From assembly GCA_010405405.1 (NCBI GenBank), contig MU004244.1, forward strand, positions 375,895-439,894: a stretch of DNA of 64,000 bases. The letters run 5' to 3'. The position numbers and the translations under genes are program-made. Source of the DNA: Microthyrium microscopicum (taxonomy: Eukaryota; Ascomycota; Dothideomycetes; Microthyriales; Microthyriaceae). The notes under the pieces are model-generated. The model saw nothing but the letters and a program-made list of their open reading frames with translations, ran no database searches and was not told the DNA's origin. Positions 13,642-24,454 of the stretch are shown one piece after another; within the stretch, counting starts at the first letter, position 1, and each line of letters begins with the position of its first letter.

Positions 13642-13793
13642 TATTATAATAAAAAATATACTAAGGAATTAAATAATTATAGGACCTAATTAAGGATAAT
13701 ATAATCTCCTAATTAGCATATCCTAAAAACTATATTAGGCCCTTAGACTCTCGTAGTAATCAACCACGCTTTATTTCTCATATTCTTGCAACA
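13642..13793 (+). repeat. 3' LTR of the Gypsy-like element
   Basis: A 152-bp partner of 2881-3032. It ends in CAACA and is followed at once by the second ATGAG target duplication (13794-13798). Here too the outer end is the better preserved, and composition returns to normal directly after it. Confidence 0.85.
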
Positions 13794-13798
13794 ATGAG

Positions 13799-14827
13799 CA
13801 TTCCCAACGTCCAGAGTGTTCTCTTGCATGCCATCCAGCCTATCAGGGCTCAGAGACCTTATGCATGCCTCTGGTTTGCTCACTAATCCTCCCTGTTCCT
13901 TACGCTTTCATTGAATCTGAGCTCGGGGCCTCGGAGCAACCGCGGATTCAAGGTTTGGTCAGCGGCCCAACCCATGTTCCAACACCTTTTAGAGACACCA
14001 CGAACTCCTTAACGTTATCTCATCCCTGATTACTTCCTGATTACCTGGTCCTGATCAGCACTTTGTCTTGATGACCGACCGCTTCTTCGGTGCAACTCAC
14101 AGCTGTTAGACGATCAGGTCCCGAGCGTTTTGCGACACCACAGTCTCCACCAGTTCAGATCATGCACTCACCCACAGTCGCCAATGTCTCACAAACACAC
14201 CAGAATTCTTATCGCGCGATGCTCACATGCACAGCGCCCTAGACGACGAACCATCGTTATTGAATAAATGATCAGTTACTCAAAAGCCTCCTAATCTCGT
14301 TTTCTTTTCCCGCCATGCACAACGTCCGGTCTTGGGCGCGGCTGGCGGTGAGATTGTATATTTTATTTTTCTCTCCGCAATCTGCGCAACACGAATTGTA
14401 CACGTATCTGGGATCCAACTCCCCTTTTCAGACTGCTGGGCGTACGGGGCGCATGGCGCAGCTCTCCCCAGATAACAGAAATGCCTTGTCGCAAAATGAT
14501 TCCGCAAATGCCCTAGTGTCTAGTCTGACACACCTTCTTTTCCTTCCATGCGCCTTCTAGCGTGTTTCCTGGCCAATGCGTGTACTATTCTTGTACCGCA
14601 TGATTCGGCGCCGAAGCAGTTCTACTTGCGACCTGTATTCCTCAATGGGTTGTGGCAGAGTCAGCTGCGGATAATAGATTTTGACTTGCATGTTTTGTGC
14701 AATGTTCTTTTTTAGAGTACATTCCATTGAGGCGCATAATAGGCGGGAGCTTGAAAATGCCTTAGAGTCATCCTCAGTGTCACAGATTTCTCGGAAATGG
14801 CTTCCAAATTCCGAAATGTTTTCTACC
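13799..14827. other. Gene-free flank to the right of the LTR element
   Basis: Composition is ordinary. Overlapping short frames on both strands near 14.3-14.5 kb show no recognisable domain. A 55-codon plus-strand frame at 14548-14715 has a hydrophobic start but no other support. I call no gene here. Confidence 0.4.
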
Positions 14828-15526
14828 TTAGGAAAAGCACTGTAAGACGATGCATATCCATACCAACTGAGCAGTCCAGTGAGCTAGTCTTTTGGGATAC
14901 ATCGGGTACTCACGTGTATTATCTGGTATTTTAACGCATTGACTGAAGTTACGCCAGCAATTAGATGCAAAAAAATCGCCGATTTCACAAGCAAAAAGAA
15001 CTATTCTAACAGTCATTCGGTCGACTTGGAAATCAGTGGCTTGAAAGTGCAATGGAAGAAAAAATATGCAAAACAGCTTTGCAAAAGCTAACTTCGTCGA
15101 GATCATGGTGTATGCGTTCAGCAGGTACAAAGGTCCAGCTGAAAGCCTCACAGATTTTTAACCATTTTCTTTCATTGATACCGTACCTCTGACATGACCA
15201 AAAGCACTAGGAATTTCCGTCGTTGGCCGTCGTATAATTGAGACCACAAGAAACTGAGGATCGATGGCATGAACCCTGATATCGCCAGGAAGAACAAGCC
15301 AGAGCGACCTACATTGATGCTCCGGGCGATCCATATCAAGACCCTCATCATCCACGCTGGAGATATCTCCGGCTAACGCTGGCTGATTATGATTATGATT
15401 CCGATGACAGCATTGAAATTTGACGCGAATGGCTTCAACGAAGAAAACTGTAGCCCAGCGAAGCCCGATGAGGAACATCCAGAATATATAAAAATGGCAC
15501 ATGCATCGGAATGGAAGCTGGGCCAC
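14828..15526 (-). CDS. Possible hypothetical membrane protein, weak
   Basis: I do not recognise this. Two minus-strand frames can be joined by an intron of about 40 bases near 15,145-15,185 with GT and AG ends. The product would have two hydrophobic stretches, one near the N-terminus and one just after the join (around LAFAKLFCIFFLPLHF). It has no domain I can name, and it overlaps the start of the plus-strand F-box-like frame, so at most one of the two is likely real in that overlap. It may be a shadow reading of decayed sequence. Confidence 0.2.
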
Positions 15527-16071
15527 GAGCCACGCATTTGGAACCCTTCATATTCCTGCACGAAGCCCTCTTACCCTACAATGATACGCTGGAGCATTTC
15601 AGTCTAAAGACAACTCCATCATATAATGCCTTCTTCCTTGCGAGCTGGGACCTCATATCGGATTTCACGAAATTGCCCAGGTTGAGATACTTAGAGTTTG
15701 ATGCCCATGTTCTACGGACCCAAAAAGGCGAGCAAGATGAAGTTCCCCCGTCAGGCATACCATCTTCTCTTGCCAAGATTCTTCCAGCTTCTATTGAGGA
15801 TGTGCGAATGCTAGCATATAATTCGAAGTTCCAGATATTACATGCGATGCTGAGGAGCCTTCCTCATCGAAGGGCGCGATACCCCAACCTGCGGACCTTC
15901 GAGATCGCCATGAATGGAGTATCAAGTATCCACACGCTAAGTCGTTCATTCGAGTCCGAAGAGCGATTGATAACGTTACAAGCAGCACTAGAAGACTTCG
16001 GCATTCAGCTAGCATTCCAAAGGATCGTTTTTGAGCGAAATATGCTTCACATTAGGCGTTGGGAATACTAG
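15511..16071 (+). pseudogene. F-box/LRR-like C-terminal fragment
   Basis: A 186-codon frame whose layout resembles the C-terminal half of fungal F-box-associated leucine-rich proteins: repeated segments such as LPRLRYLEFDAHVL, LPASIEDVRML and YPNLRTFEIAMNG, spaced as degenerate leucine-rich repeats. No F-box is seen. The upstream plus-strand sequence (about 15,150-15,510) is interrupted by stops and I found no convincing splice into it. The fragment may be a real short gene, the 3' exon of a larger one, or a decayed copy. It converges on the glycosyltransferase gene, ending 91 bases from that gene's stop. These proteins usually act as substrate adaptors of SCF ubiquitin ligases, but nothing here shows activity. 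Confidence 0.4.
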
Positions 16072-16162
16072 CATTGATAGGAGCTTCCAAATCAAGCTCG
16101 CTATCGAATGGGCCTTCGCACGAGCCTGGGAAAGTAGGCAACTAAAGAGAGAAACACATACA

Positions 16163-17655
16163 TCAAAGTCGATGATTTTTATTACACTTAACAAGGTAGT
16201 TCTGAGCTCTGGTAGCATGAATACCAAAGACCTTCCCACTACAACTATCGCCAGCGATCATCCATGGACTAATGCTACAGCTTCTACCTCTCGTATCCCA
16301 AGTCCATGCTGGACAGTTATGATGTTTGTCACAAGCTTTCAAACAACTGAAGGCGACCCGGACATCGTGTTCTGATACAATCAAATCTGTTCCTCCAACA
16401 TAATCTTCATTATATCTGACGGGCATATGGTGAAAACTTGAGAACGCTGGCCGCTGATAGATATTCCATATATGATGCCACTGAACCAGATTTTTGAGAC
16501 GCCTCATCAACTCTCCAAGCTGCCGCATATCATGGGGTCCCGATACATGATGGAAAGAAACAATAGGTAGGCAAAATCGATCTCTCATGATACGGGTAGT
16601 ATTGGGGCTCGCTCCATTGAACAGTAGCTCAAATCGTTCGTCCAAGTGTATGCCAATCTTGAGCAAGGTCGTGGCGAGGAGTTTGTCGCCCCAAGTCTCT
16701 GTAAGCGAATTTGAGTATGCCTCAGATACTATCTCTGGATTCTTTGTGAAGAGATCACATAACTAGTACCGGACCTGATAATAGGATAGCGGACCCTCCG
16801 TAAGCGAATCTGCCTTTGAAATCACCCACCGGGCCTCCAATATAGTGGTGAGCTGTGGGGTCAAGATACTGGAGAAGCCAGGTCAATGATGACTTGACCA
16901 GATAGGTATCATCATCCATGAGAATGCACCATTTCTTTCTCGGCATGGTATTGAAGGCTAGTTGCAGACCGGGGATGAACTAATATCGGTTAGTCAGTTG
17001 GATAGACTGCGTCGTTCAGAAAGTAGGAAGGTATTTCACCTTCATGGCGTCAAGCTCCCATCCTACAGTTTTACCAATTTCGAGGGCTGTTGTTTCAACG
17101 CCATTGGTAATGGCACTGGTCAAACTCCTGAAAGACTTCAATCTCAGTATTGAGCTCGTGCGGTTGAAGTCTCCATTCTCTATCGAGGCAGATATAACAT
17201 CATGAACCTGTATCCTTTGTCCGTTGCAGGTATATTTGGTCCTCTGTTCCGGCGTCCAGTCGGCAACTACCACTATATGCTCAGAAGCGAATCCATTTCT
17301 CAGTGCTGCTAGCGATGCTGGTAGTCGATCCCGGTTTCCATATCCAGTTTTAGTGATTACACTGATGTCTTTCAAAGTGTCGACATTATATCGAAGGCTT
17401 TGTTGAAGCCAGGAACTGTCAGTAACAGTGGGCCGGAATCTGACATTGAAACGGGTGTAGTGGAATCGAGCCCACTGCTTGACTGATCAGTTGTGGAATA
17501 GTATCGTGATAAGTAGGAGCGTGGATGCAATCACAGCAACTATAGTCCGCGATCATAGGCGTTTGTTGAGGAAGTTCATCATAAAGTATGACCAGTACTA
17601 GAAAACAGGAACGGAACCTGCAAGCTTGGTCCCTAGGGGCATGGAAGAACTTCAT
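16163..17655 (-). CDS. GT31-like glycosyltransferase with Cys-rich C-terminal tail
   Basis: A fungal glycosyltransferase of the GT31/DUF604 type, expected to be a Golgi type II membrane enzyme that adds a sugar from a nucleotide donor. The core is read from three exons in phase: 17474-17040, 16979-16770 and 16732-16163 (about 404 residues). Features in order are a Rossmann-like start (ISVITKTGYGNRDRLPA), the metal-binding motif DDDTYL in KKWCILMDDDTYL, the GGPVGDF...FAYGGSAILLSG segment typical of GT31, and a last part with paired cysteines (SCLKACDKHHNCPAWTW...C...C) like a PAN/apple module. The 5' exon is uncertain: a frame from ATG 17655 has a short hydrophobic stretch (FLVLVILY) but no clear donor joins it to the core. 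The donor sugar and acceptor cannot be read from the sequence. Confidence 0.75.
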
Positions 17656-18408
17656 GTTAGCTTTTAATGCTTCATTGAAAAGTCGAGTTACACGATATTA
17701 GATCTGCGTGGCTCACTGTGTAACTCAATGAAGCCACAGAAGTTTACTGAAAGAGTGGAATACACTGTACAGTTGACGTCTTGGAATTTCGAAGATCTAG
17801 TGAAAACGCGTTCTGCGCAGGTTAAATTATGCCAACTGCCTTTCAGAATTTTATACCGTTGGAAGTTCTTTTAGACATAGAGATCCGCGTAGATTGATCA
17901 TGTTGAAAGAGAGGCCGACGAGGATATTATATCAGAGATGTTTTGTAAAGTCAAAATCTCCATGGAAAGTGTCGCTATCTTGTGAGAAGTGTGTATGATT
18001 TTTTTGAGTTCAGTCAACTAGCAGTGTATCTATGTGATTTCTGCTGGCTTTGAGGGTTTACTGTGCCTCTCAGTAATCAATACCTAAACAGCTGGGCCCT
18101 TCTGATGAAGCCATATAGCAAATCATTGAACTTTGAAGGATCCGTAGGATTCAAAAGAGTCGATTAACTATTGATTGACAATGTTCAATTTGGCTTGCCC
18201 GAGCGAAGCCTGAACTTATCCATATATCGATAGAGCATGTTCCCAAGTTCTACGATGGTACTGTCATGATGAGAGCATAATAGCCAATGAAGGCTTGACC
18301 TGGATTCTCAAGGGCCTAGCTGATTGTCACAATAGATAGAACTTCCGAATGTACTCGATGTGATCGGCAGGTTATGTACGCAGCATTAGACAAACGATCT
18401 ATTCGTCT
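17656..18408. other. Intergenic, nothing recognised
   Basis: About 750 bases between the 5' end of the glycosyltransferase gene and the 3' end of the transporter gene. Slightly AT-rich, with no frame or repeat that I can support. It should hold the glycosyltransferase promoter. Confidence 0.4.
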
Positions 18409-20134
18409 CTATTCTTGTATCGTAGAGTCGTGTTGTAAGCCTCCCCTTACCGACCTGTCTCTTTTCAGCATGTTCAAGAAAGCACTTGCGCCACCAACTA
18501 GTAGCAATAGACCATTAAATCCAGCCATGATAAAGAACGGTATCCCTGGATCCACATTATCAAACAGCACTCCTCCAACCTTGGTAAGCAGTAGAATGCC
18601 TGCTCCGCCAGCAAGTGAGTATACTCCAGCAATCGAGCCTTTGAGATACGCTCTCGTCGACATCTTCTTCGTTGTTCCCACCGGCCGAATCAACGGTGTC
18701 GCCTCCGAGTCCACTGCTTCATGCAGCCCATTCCCACTTCCAGTAGCAACCTGCTCCTCTTCCGTATGAATCCCCCTCGCCAACAGCCCCAAACTGCATA
18801 CAATAGCCCCAATCTGACCAATTCCCATCATCATCACCAATAGATAAATCGCCACCCCACCACCCTCGCCGGGATCTGGACTCGTCAGCCTTCCAAACGC
18901 TGCATTGCCTGCCAGACCTGCGACAGCTGCCACCAGCAACGGCGCGTTGCTCGAGCGGTAATGTGCGCCCAGATATCCAAAAAGCGGCGCACAAAGTAGA
19001 GCCACAAGCTGCGATACGCCTGTCAATTTCGCAGCAACGATATACGCTGTCCGACACTCATCCTTGATCACCGACGGTGGAGCCCCGGGTTCTGACGTTG
19101 GACATCGTCCACTCTTGATGAAATATGCGTTCACGTATAGCGGTATGAACAGCGAAATCGCAACAGATGATGCGCGCGCTACAAAACCACCCACATACGC
19201 GAGACCAACATCACCATCTCTAAAGCCCAACGCAACCGCACGTACCAACAGCGCCGGATATGCAGTTGGCGGCGGATGCTCGCCTCGTAGGTCGGAGCGA
19301 CGACTTATGATATGGCCAATAGATTTCGGTCCTTCTCCGGGTAGATTTGCCAGACCGAAGATGCAGATGATGCCGACGGCGAGAGCGACGCTGGCGACGA
19401 TGTAAAAGCTACTGGCGACTGCTTGGCTACGCGACTGGCCGATTGCTTGGAGGTGTGCGGGGAGCGGAAGGAAGAGGAAGAGAGCGAGGAGGGCGCCGAG
19501 ACCAGTGGCCATGCCGACATAGCCTGCGAGACGGGAGCTGGATGCTTGCGGGTCGTGGATATTGGAGGATGGTGGTGAGAGGAGGGTTCGGGCGGGTGTG
19601 ATGGTGAGTTCAGAGGAGATGGAGGGTGTGAAATCTGGATCGGATTGAGTGTGGGTGGGAGGATCTGGTTTGGACTTCTGGGTCATGCTTGGTAGTATTG
19701 CTGTTACCATCGTTGATCTGACAAAGGTTAGATGTGGTTCTTAGATATATCTTGGTATACGAGACTTACGTTGCTGAACCCCCAATGGCAAAGAACAGCC
19801 TCGCCAACAACAATTGTGGATAGACATTCTTTGCAAATGTCACGGTCACCAGAGCCAGACCGACAATGGTATAGCCCGAGACAGCAACCCACCGTACACC
19901 TATTCTGTCACTCAATACACCCCATATTGGACAGGCGAACAGAGCAAGTAGCTCGTCCGCAAACCCCAATGTGCCTACAGCATCACCAACATGTTTCTTT
20001 TGTCCGATGCGCTCGGTGATGACAAAGGAAATTGCGCTATTGAGGAATACGAGAAATGATATGCTGAAGAGACAAACGCAGAGAAAGTAGGTTGCAGCTT
20101 GAGATGGTGTGGCTGTGATTCCGAGATATGTCAT
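18409..20134 (-). CDS. Major facilitator superfamily transporter
   Basis: A 557-residue membrane transporter read from two exons (20134-19770 and 19717-18409; the intron starts GTAAGT and ends GTCAG). The first hydrophobic helix is at about residues 15-39. Residues 72-81 (GVLSDRIGVR) are MFS motif A between helices 2 and 3. Further helices follow, with a polar central loop (about 130-165), a glycine-rich second half and a long cytosolic loop near 430-470 (EAVDSEATPLIRP) before the last two helices. The C-terminus is short and charged. Fungal MFS proteins of this shape move small solutes or drugs by proton exchange. The substrate is not evident, and no biosynthetic cluster surrounds the gene. 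Confidence 0.85.
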
Positions 20135-21767
20135 AATTGATAGAGTGGGATGTGATGTACCCCGAACATGGCGCAGCGTTGGTTGAAGCTGGTGGGGTCA
20201 ATGAGATCAAGAGACGGGTCCAGGTTGTGATGCAATGGATTCAGATCAGGTGTAATTATTTCGATATTGTTAACAGTGCTATCTTGCTGAATTCCGAGTA
20301 TTGGATGATGATGTCGTGACGATGTTCTCTCAAGCCGGAAGTTATACACCAGAGGAGCCTTGCAGCCTTATCCGGTCCCGGTTGCAACTTGTACTAACCT
20401 TCAAGTTATGAACCATTCACCTTCCAGCCAGGATCCCTGAACTCTAGTGTCTGGAACAATATCAATCTTCAACTAGTTCAACCAGTAATGATCGAAAGAG
20501 CAACTAGCCAAAGAGGTCAAGTTGAGCGCTGGGAGGCTGGGCGAAGCCGTTGTAAACTTGTAAACAAGGAGGCAGTGCGGTTGTGGAGACGGATCATGGA
20601 CTGTTGCTTGATGTCCGTAACTTCCCGGCTATTGGCTCTTGAGACATAAGAATAGATTTAAGTTATGTTTGTGTCCCGTCTAAGCTCTAAACTGTCTTGA
20701 CTGTCCAATACACATGAGGCTTGGTCAAAAACAGTCCTTGTTTCTGCACATACCGTAGCGTGGAGGGGGGAGTAAAGGACTTGATCTTTTGATGAAACTA
20801 CATTATCTTTTGAACTTTTTTTAGAAGCCTATTCTTCTCTAGAATATAATGTCTTGAGTAGATCTTATGTTCTGTGAATAAAAGCACTTACGACTAAAGA
20901 TGAAGAAGGTACGATAGTATGTTAGAAGGAACGAGGGCTATAAAAGGGGAGGCTTAAAAGTTATCTAGCTATATCCATTTGCCCCGCAATTCTGATTTAG
21001 TAATTGTGATTATCCTAGTAAATCTAAGCCGTAATTATGCCTCGCCTGACTAAGCTTTAACGTATCGATCTAGCCTCTTTTGTAGTTCGAATTGTAATGT
21101 ATAAAAATAAATAAAATAATTATTTCTTGATCTTCTTTATCTCTAACGTAATTCAACCTTATTGCCTATTTTTTTGCTTTTAGAACATGATCAAAACATA
21201 GCTAGAAAAGAATGTTTTTAAAGAATGCTTTTCTTACCAAAAAATACTTCTTTGAAAGAGTGCGCACGATGCACCACTATAAGAAACATATATTTTCTGC
21301 AAAAAAAGCATAATAGTATAATTACTAGTCGATTTCTGTTACTGCCCGTCGCGCGCTACGGTACATAAGTAACTGTAGACAGACACACATCATTTCCAAC
21401 CATCAAATGTGAGCGGGCGAAAGTATTATCTAATGCTAATCTGAAGTATCATAAGCCCATATTTGGTTAGTGATATTTGAACGTTTCAAGTGGCGGCTTT
21501 CTACCAGATTGATAGCAAGGTAGTTCGTCCCTTTCAACGCGACCCAAGTAGCCAAGATACCAACATGGTATCGTGTAAGAGCTAGTCCTGTCCCCTTCTG
21601 TAGATCCTTTATCCGTATAATAGCGACTTGTGTGCCTGCACGCTATCTTACTTCTCCTCCTCCCCTCGCTTTTAACTCTCGTTTATTGTCTTGAACCTGT
21701 CGCAATACCTCCACAACGCCATTGTTCCTCGCGATATTAGTCTGATAAACCCGACATATCCATACAA
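20135..21767. other. Long intergenic region with an AT-rich core
   Basis: About 1.6 kb between two divergent genes. The core at about 20,740-21,340 is AT-rich and may be a RIP-worn repeat relic, but no terminal repeat or coding trace could be confirmed. The outer parts should hold promoters of the MFS gene (left) and the surface protein gene (right). Nothing else was recognised. Confidence 0.4.
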
Positions 21768-22803
21768 ATGATTTTGGAATCAATAGGCTTTTGCCTACTA
21801 GGCCTCGTAGGCCAAACTCTTGCCCAGAAAACCGGGCAAGTAAATTTCTTCTACTCACCACGTAAGTTATCACGCGACATGTCGAAACATCATTGATGTC
21901 ACATCCTAACGTACTATCTATAGTCAAAGACTCCTGCGAATGGGGACCAGCGAATACCTTCCCAGCATCAAACAATACCGCTAACGGCGGTCTCTGCGCA
22001 TATTTACCCAACACAAACAGACTCTACGCCTGCCCTGCACCGGACCCGTACGTTCTACACTCTTACACCTTATAATATACACATCACTGACCTCATTCTT
22101 CAGAACATGCTGGGCTTTCAACCAAAGCTGCAAAGGCGGTACCAACACACCCAGTGCCGATCAAATCCTCTGCGGAGCATCCAACAGCGCCGACCAGTGG
22201 TGTTGCGCCCAATACGAAACCTGCACCACTTCAGTAGGCCAAATTAATGTCTGCGTAAGCAGCTTCAACAGTCCAAATAAAGGAACTACTCCAGCCGAAG
22301 CGCGCGCAGCAGAATATAAAGATCTTCCCTCCGCTTCGATAAAAACTGACGCGCCCACTGCTACACCCAGCGCGTTTTCTACCCGCCAACTTGGCGCCGC
22401 AGCCAAGAGTTCAGACTCCTCCTCGTCGCAGTCTTCGGGCAGCAGTAGCAGCACCTCATCCTCAGGCTCAGCAGCGACATCTAGCAGTGCATCGTCCAGT
22501 TCTGGAATATCTGGTGGTGCCATCGCTGGCATCGTGATTGGCGCTCTCGCTGTATTGGCCATTGCGATCGGCGCGATTGTATTCTTTATGATGCGACGGA
22601 AAAAGAGAGGTTACGCAGCAGCATCTACAGGGCCACATGAGAAGCCTGCTGCAGGTGATGGTGGATACTATGGGCCAACGTCGTATGACGCGGGCGGATA
22701 TCAAGCAGGAGAGACGTATGCGAAGGTTCAGCCAGGAACGAGTCCGCATGTTGCGCCAGCGGAATTACCAGCGCAGGAGAGGCCGCAAGAATTGCAAGCG
22801 TAG
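21768..22803 (+). CDS. Single-pass cell-surface protein, WSC/Mid2-like layout
   Basis: A 305-residue protein from three exons (21768-21861, 21924-22047, 22104-22803). In order it has a signal peptide (MILESIGFCLLGLVGQTLAQ), a cysteine-rich outer part of about 110 residues (DSCEWGP, CWAFNQSC, QWCCAQYETC), a Ser-rich stalk (about residues 165-210), one membrane helix (GAIAGIVIGALAVLAIAIGA and following) ended by MMRRKKRG, and a cytosolic tail of about 75 residues rich in Gly, Tyr and Pro. This is the layout of fungal wall-stress sensors (WSC, Mid2), which signal to the cell-integrity pathway. The Cys pattern is not clearly a WSC domain, so sensor function is an inference. The family appears common in filamentous ascomycetes as unnamed membrane proteins. 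Confidence 0.8.
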
Positions 22804-23182
22804 TTACTCTCGGTTGCCGGATCTTTGTCTTTGGAGCGTTGGCGTAGCATAGCACTGTTTTGATTCCTTCTCACTGATGAATGGGGCACTTGTCATGATG
22901 CATGGCAGAATTGTCTCAATAAAACCTCGATTGGAAACACTAATACACTGCTAAGTAATACAAAGATCCTACTGCTCAATACCTCATCAGAATAAAGATT
23001 TGATTTTGAAGACATATTATTAGCAAGAAATACATGGTCCGACTGACTGAACTCAAGCCAGGGGTATTTTTTCAGCACGGACCATATCGCGATGCCAGAT
23101 TTCTAGATTTCCAGTCTCCAATCCATCCCTTCTCACAAATCCACCGTCTTTCTTTAAATCTACAACGTCTAAAACCGCCAAA
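22804..23182. other. Intergenic, nothing recognised
   Basis: About 380 bases holding the 3' region of the surface-protein gene and the DPM3 promoter. No repeat or other signal was seen. Confidence 0.4.
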
Positions 23183-23558
23183 ATGACACGCGCATCCCAA
23201 ACAATCGCCTTCCTCGTCGCTCTCGTTTCCGTAAGCCCGTCTGTTTGCTGCCATAGCTCTCTCTAACATCCTACAGGTCTGGCTAGCTTTGTTCCTAGGC
23301 TACATCCCAACATCAACCAAAGTACAAGACGAAATCGTCCCAGTCGTACGTCCCTTCCCCTTGAAAGATACAGATACATGCCTAACAACGCGATAGCTTC
23401 CCTTCTGGTCGATCGTATCCTTTGGCGCATACCTCCTTGTAAAACTCGGCTACGGCGTACTCACCTTCAACGACGTCCCTGAAGCGCATAAAGAATTGAT
23501 GGCTCAAATTGAATCAGCACGCGAAGAATTACGCAGCAAGGGCGTTGAAGTCGATTAA
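23183..23558 (+). CDS. DPM3: Dolichol-phosphate mannosyltransferase subunit 3
   Basis: A 92-residue ER membrane protein that anchors and stabilises the catalytic subunit of dolichol-phosphate mannose synthase, which supplies mannose for N-glycans, GPI anchors and O-mannosylation. It comes from three small exons (23183-23230, 23277-23345, 23397-23558) with 46- and 51-base introns. Two hydrophobic segments (IAFLVALVSVWLALFLGYI and LPFWSIVSFGAYLLVKLG) are followed by the conserved cytosolic tail GVLTFNDVPEAHKELMAQI. Length and tail match the DPM3 family closely. No other gene of the synthase lies in the window, although the GH47 mannosidase at 46 kb acts in the same general glycosylation area. 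Confidence 0.93.
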
Positions 23559-23870
23559 GTAGCTCGATGGGACAAGGGCGTATAAATCAGGTCGGATGTA
23601 TAACAGGGACGGCTTAAGTGTGTAAGAATAATTTCCAAGAGCATGGTATGAAAGCATCAGGCGTAGGATAATTGGGTTGCATTAAAAACTATGGAAGAGC
23701 GCGCGTGTGCTAATAAACTCAAAGAATAACGAAGTCATTTCGTGCTTGAAAGATGCATCTTGGGAAAATATCATTAATTACCACCATCATTTCATCTGCT
23801 GTCTGTCATCCCCCGATTCCTTCTCATCATCGATGATCGACTTTGCTTCCCAAGTGGCCTGGAAGACTAA
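23559..23870. other. Convergent 3' region, nothing recognised
   Basis: About 310 bases between the ends of two converging genes. No frame or repeat was identified. Confidence 0.4.
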
Positions 23871-24454
23871 TTATAGGGTGTCGTGGGCGGGATCTGCGAC
23901 GAGCTTACTGCCCGAGCGAGTATGACGACCTGGTGCCTCAACAATAACCGGCTTGTGCTCGAATGGTGCCCAAGCAGGTCGTAGGTAGTAGCGCCAGCCG
24001 CCCCAATTCCAAGTTCGTGGGTCGAGATCACGGATCGGGCGGTGTGAGAAGAAGATCCAGTGGATTACGAAGATGCTGAGTAGAAGAGCCATATTGCCTA
24101 AAAAACACATTAACATTCGTCCCATCAACTCGTCCAGAGACCTTTCAACTTACCGACGATAAAGGCAAACAGATGCTCAACAAGTGTCCCAACAGCATGA
24201 AGCAGCGCGCCAACAAGACTAGCAAAGTGCTTCACAATATTCTCCGCCGTGAGCACAATGGCATTCAGCAGCGCAACGAACGAATAAATGAACTGGATGA
24301 GAATATGCCATACGGACTGTAGCAGGTGTTCGCCAGCCAGGACTAGTTCTTTCATGATAGAGTGATCGAATACTTTTGGTACTGGTGGTGGAGGTAATGG
24401 TTTGGAGTGTAGTAGTAGATTGTTTGAAAAGGCGCGGAGGTTGTTGAAGACCAT
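23871..24454 (-). CDS. Hypothetical multi-pass membrane protein
   Basis: I do not recognise a family. The 175-residue product comes from two exons (24454-24154 and 24097-23871), joined through a Gly codon by a 56-base intron with GTAAGT and TTTTAG ends. It has a proline-rich N-terminal stretch (LPPPPVPKVFDH), a long hydrophobic and amphipathic part (about residues 45-100), a clear membrane helix (MALLLSIFVIHWIFF) and a Trp/Tyr-rich polar tail (TWNWGGWRYYLRPAW). The clean splice and ordinary codon use argue for a real gene. It converges on DPM3, and its 5' end faces the oxidoreductase-like gene across about 460 bases. No function can be assigned. Confidence 0.65.

Larger units (their letters stand above)
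2881..13793 (+). mobile_element. RIP-degraded Ty3/Gypsy-like LTR retrotransposon
   Basis: A fossil LTR element 10.9 kb long. It has two 152-bp direct repeats at its ends, beginning TG, and a perfect 5-bp target duplication, ATGAG, at 2876-2880 and 13794-13798. Inside, degenerate traces appear in the order gag zinc-knuckle (about 5.34 kb), protease (about 5.58 kb), RT (about 7.3-7.8 kb), RNase H (about 8-8.6 kb) and integrase (about 8.8-9.6 kb). Integrase after RNase H is the Ty3/Gypsy order. The element is thoroughly broken: RIP has left stops throughout every frame. It is old relative to the miniature element inserted at 5651-6622. Even without that insert it is nearly 10 kb, long for the family, so another insertion between about 10.9 and 13.6 kb is likely. 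Confidence 0.85.

Noticed and set aside
14548-14715. A 55-codon plus-strand frame with a hydrophobic start (MRLLACFLANACTILVP), as of a small secreted protein
   Set aside because: It lies in a poorly conserved-looking stretch, has no cysteine pattern or splice support, and frames of this length arise by chance.
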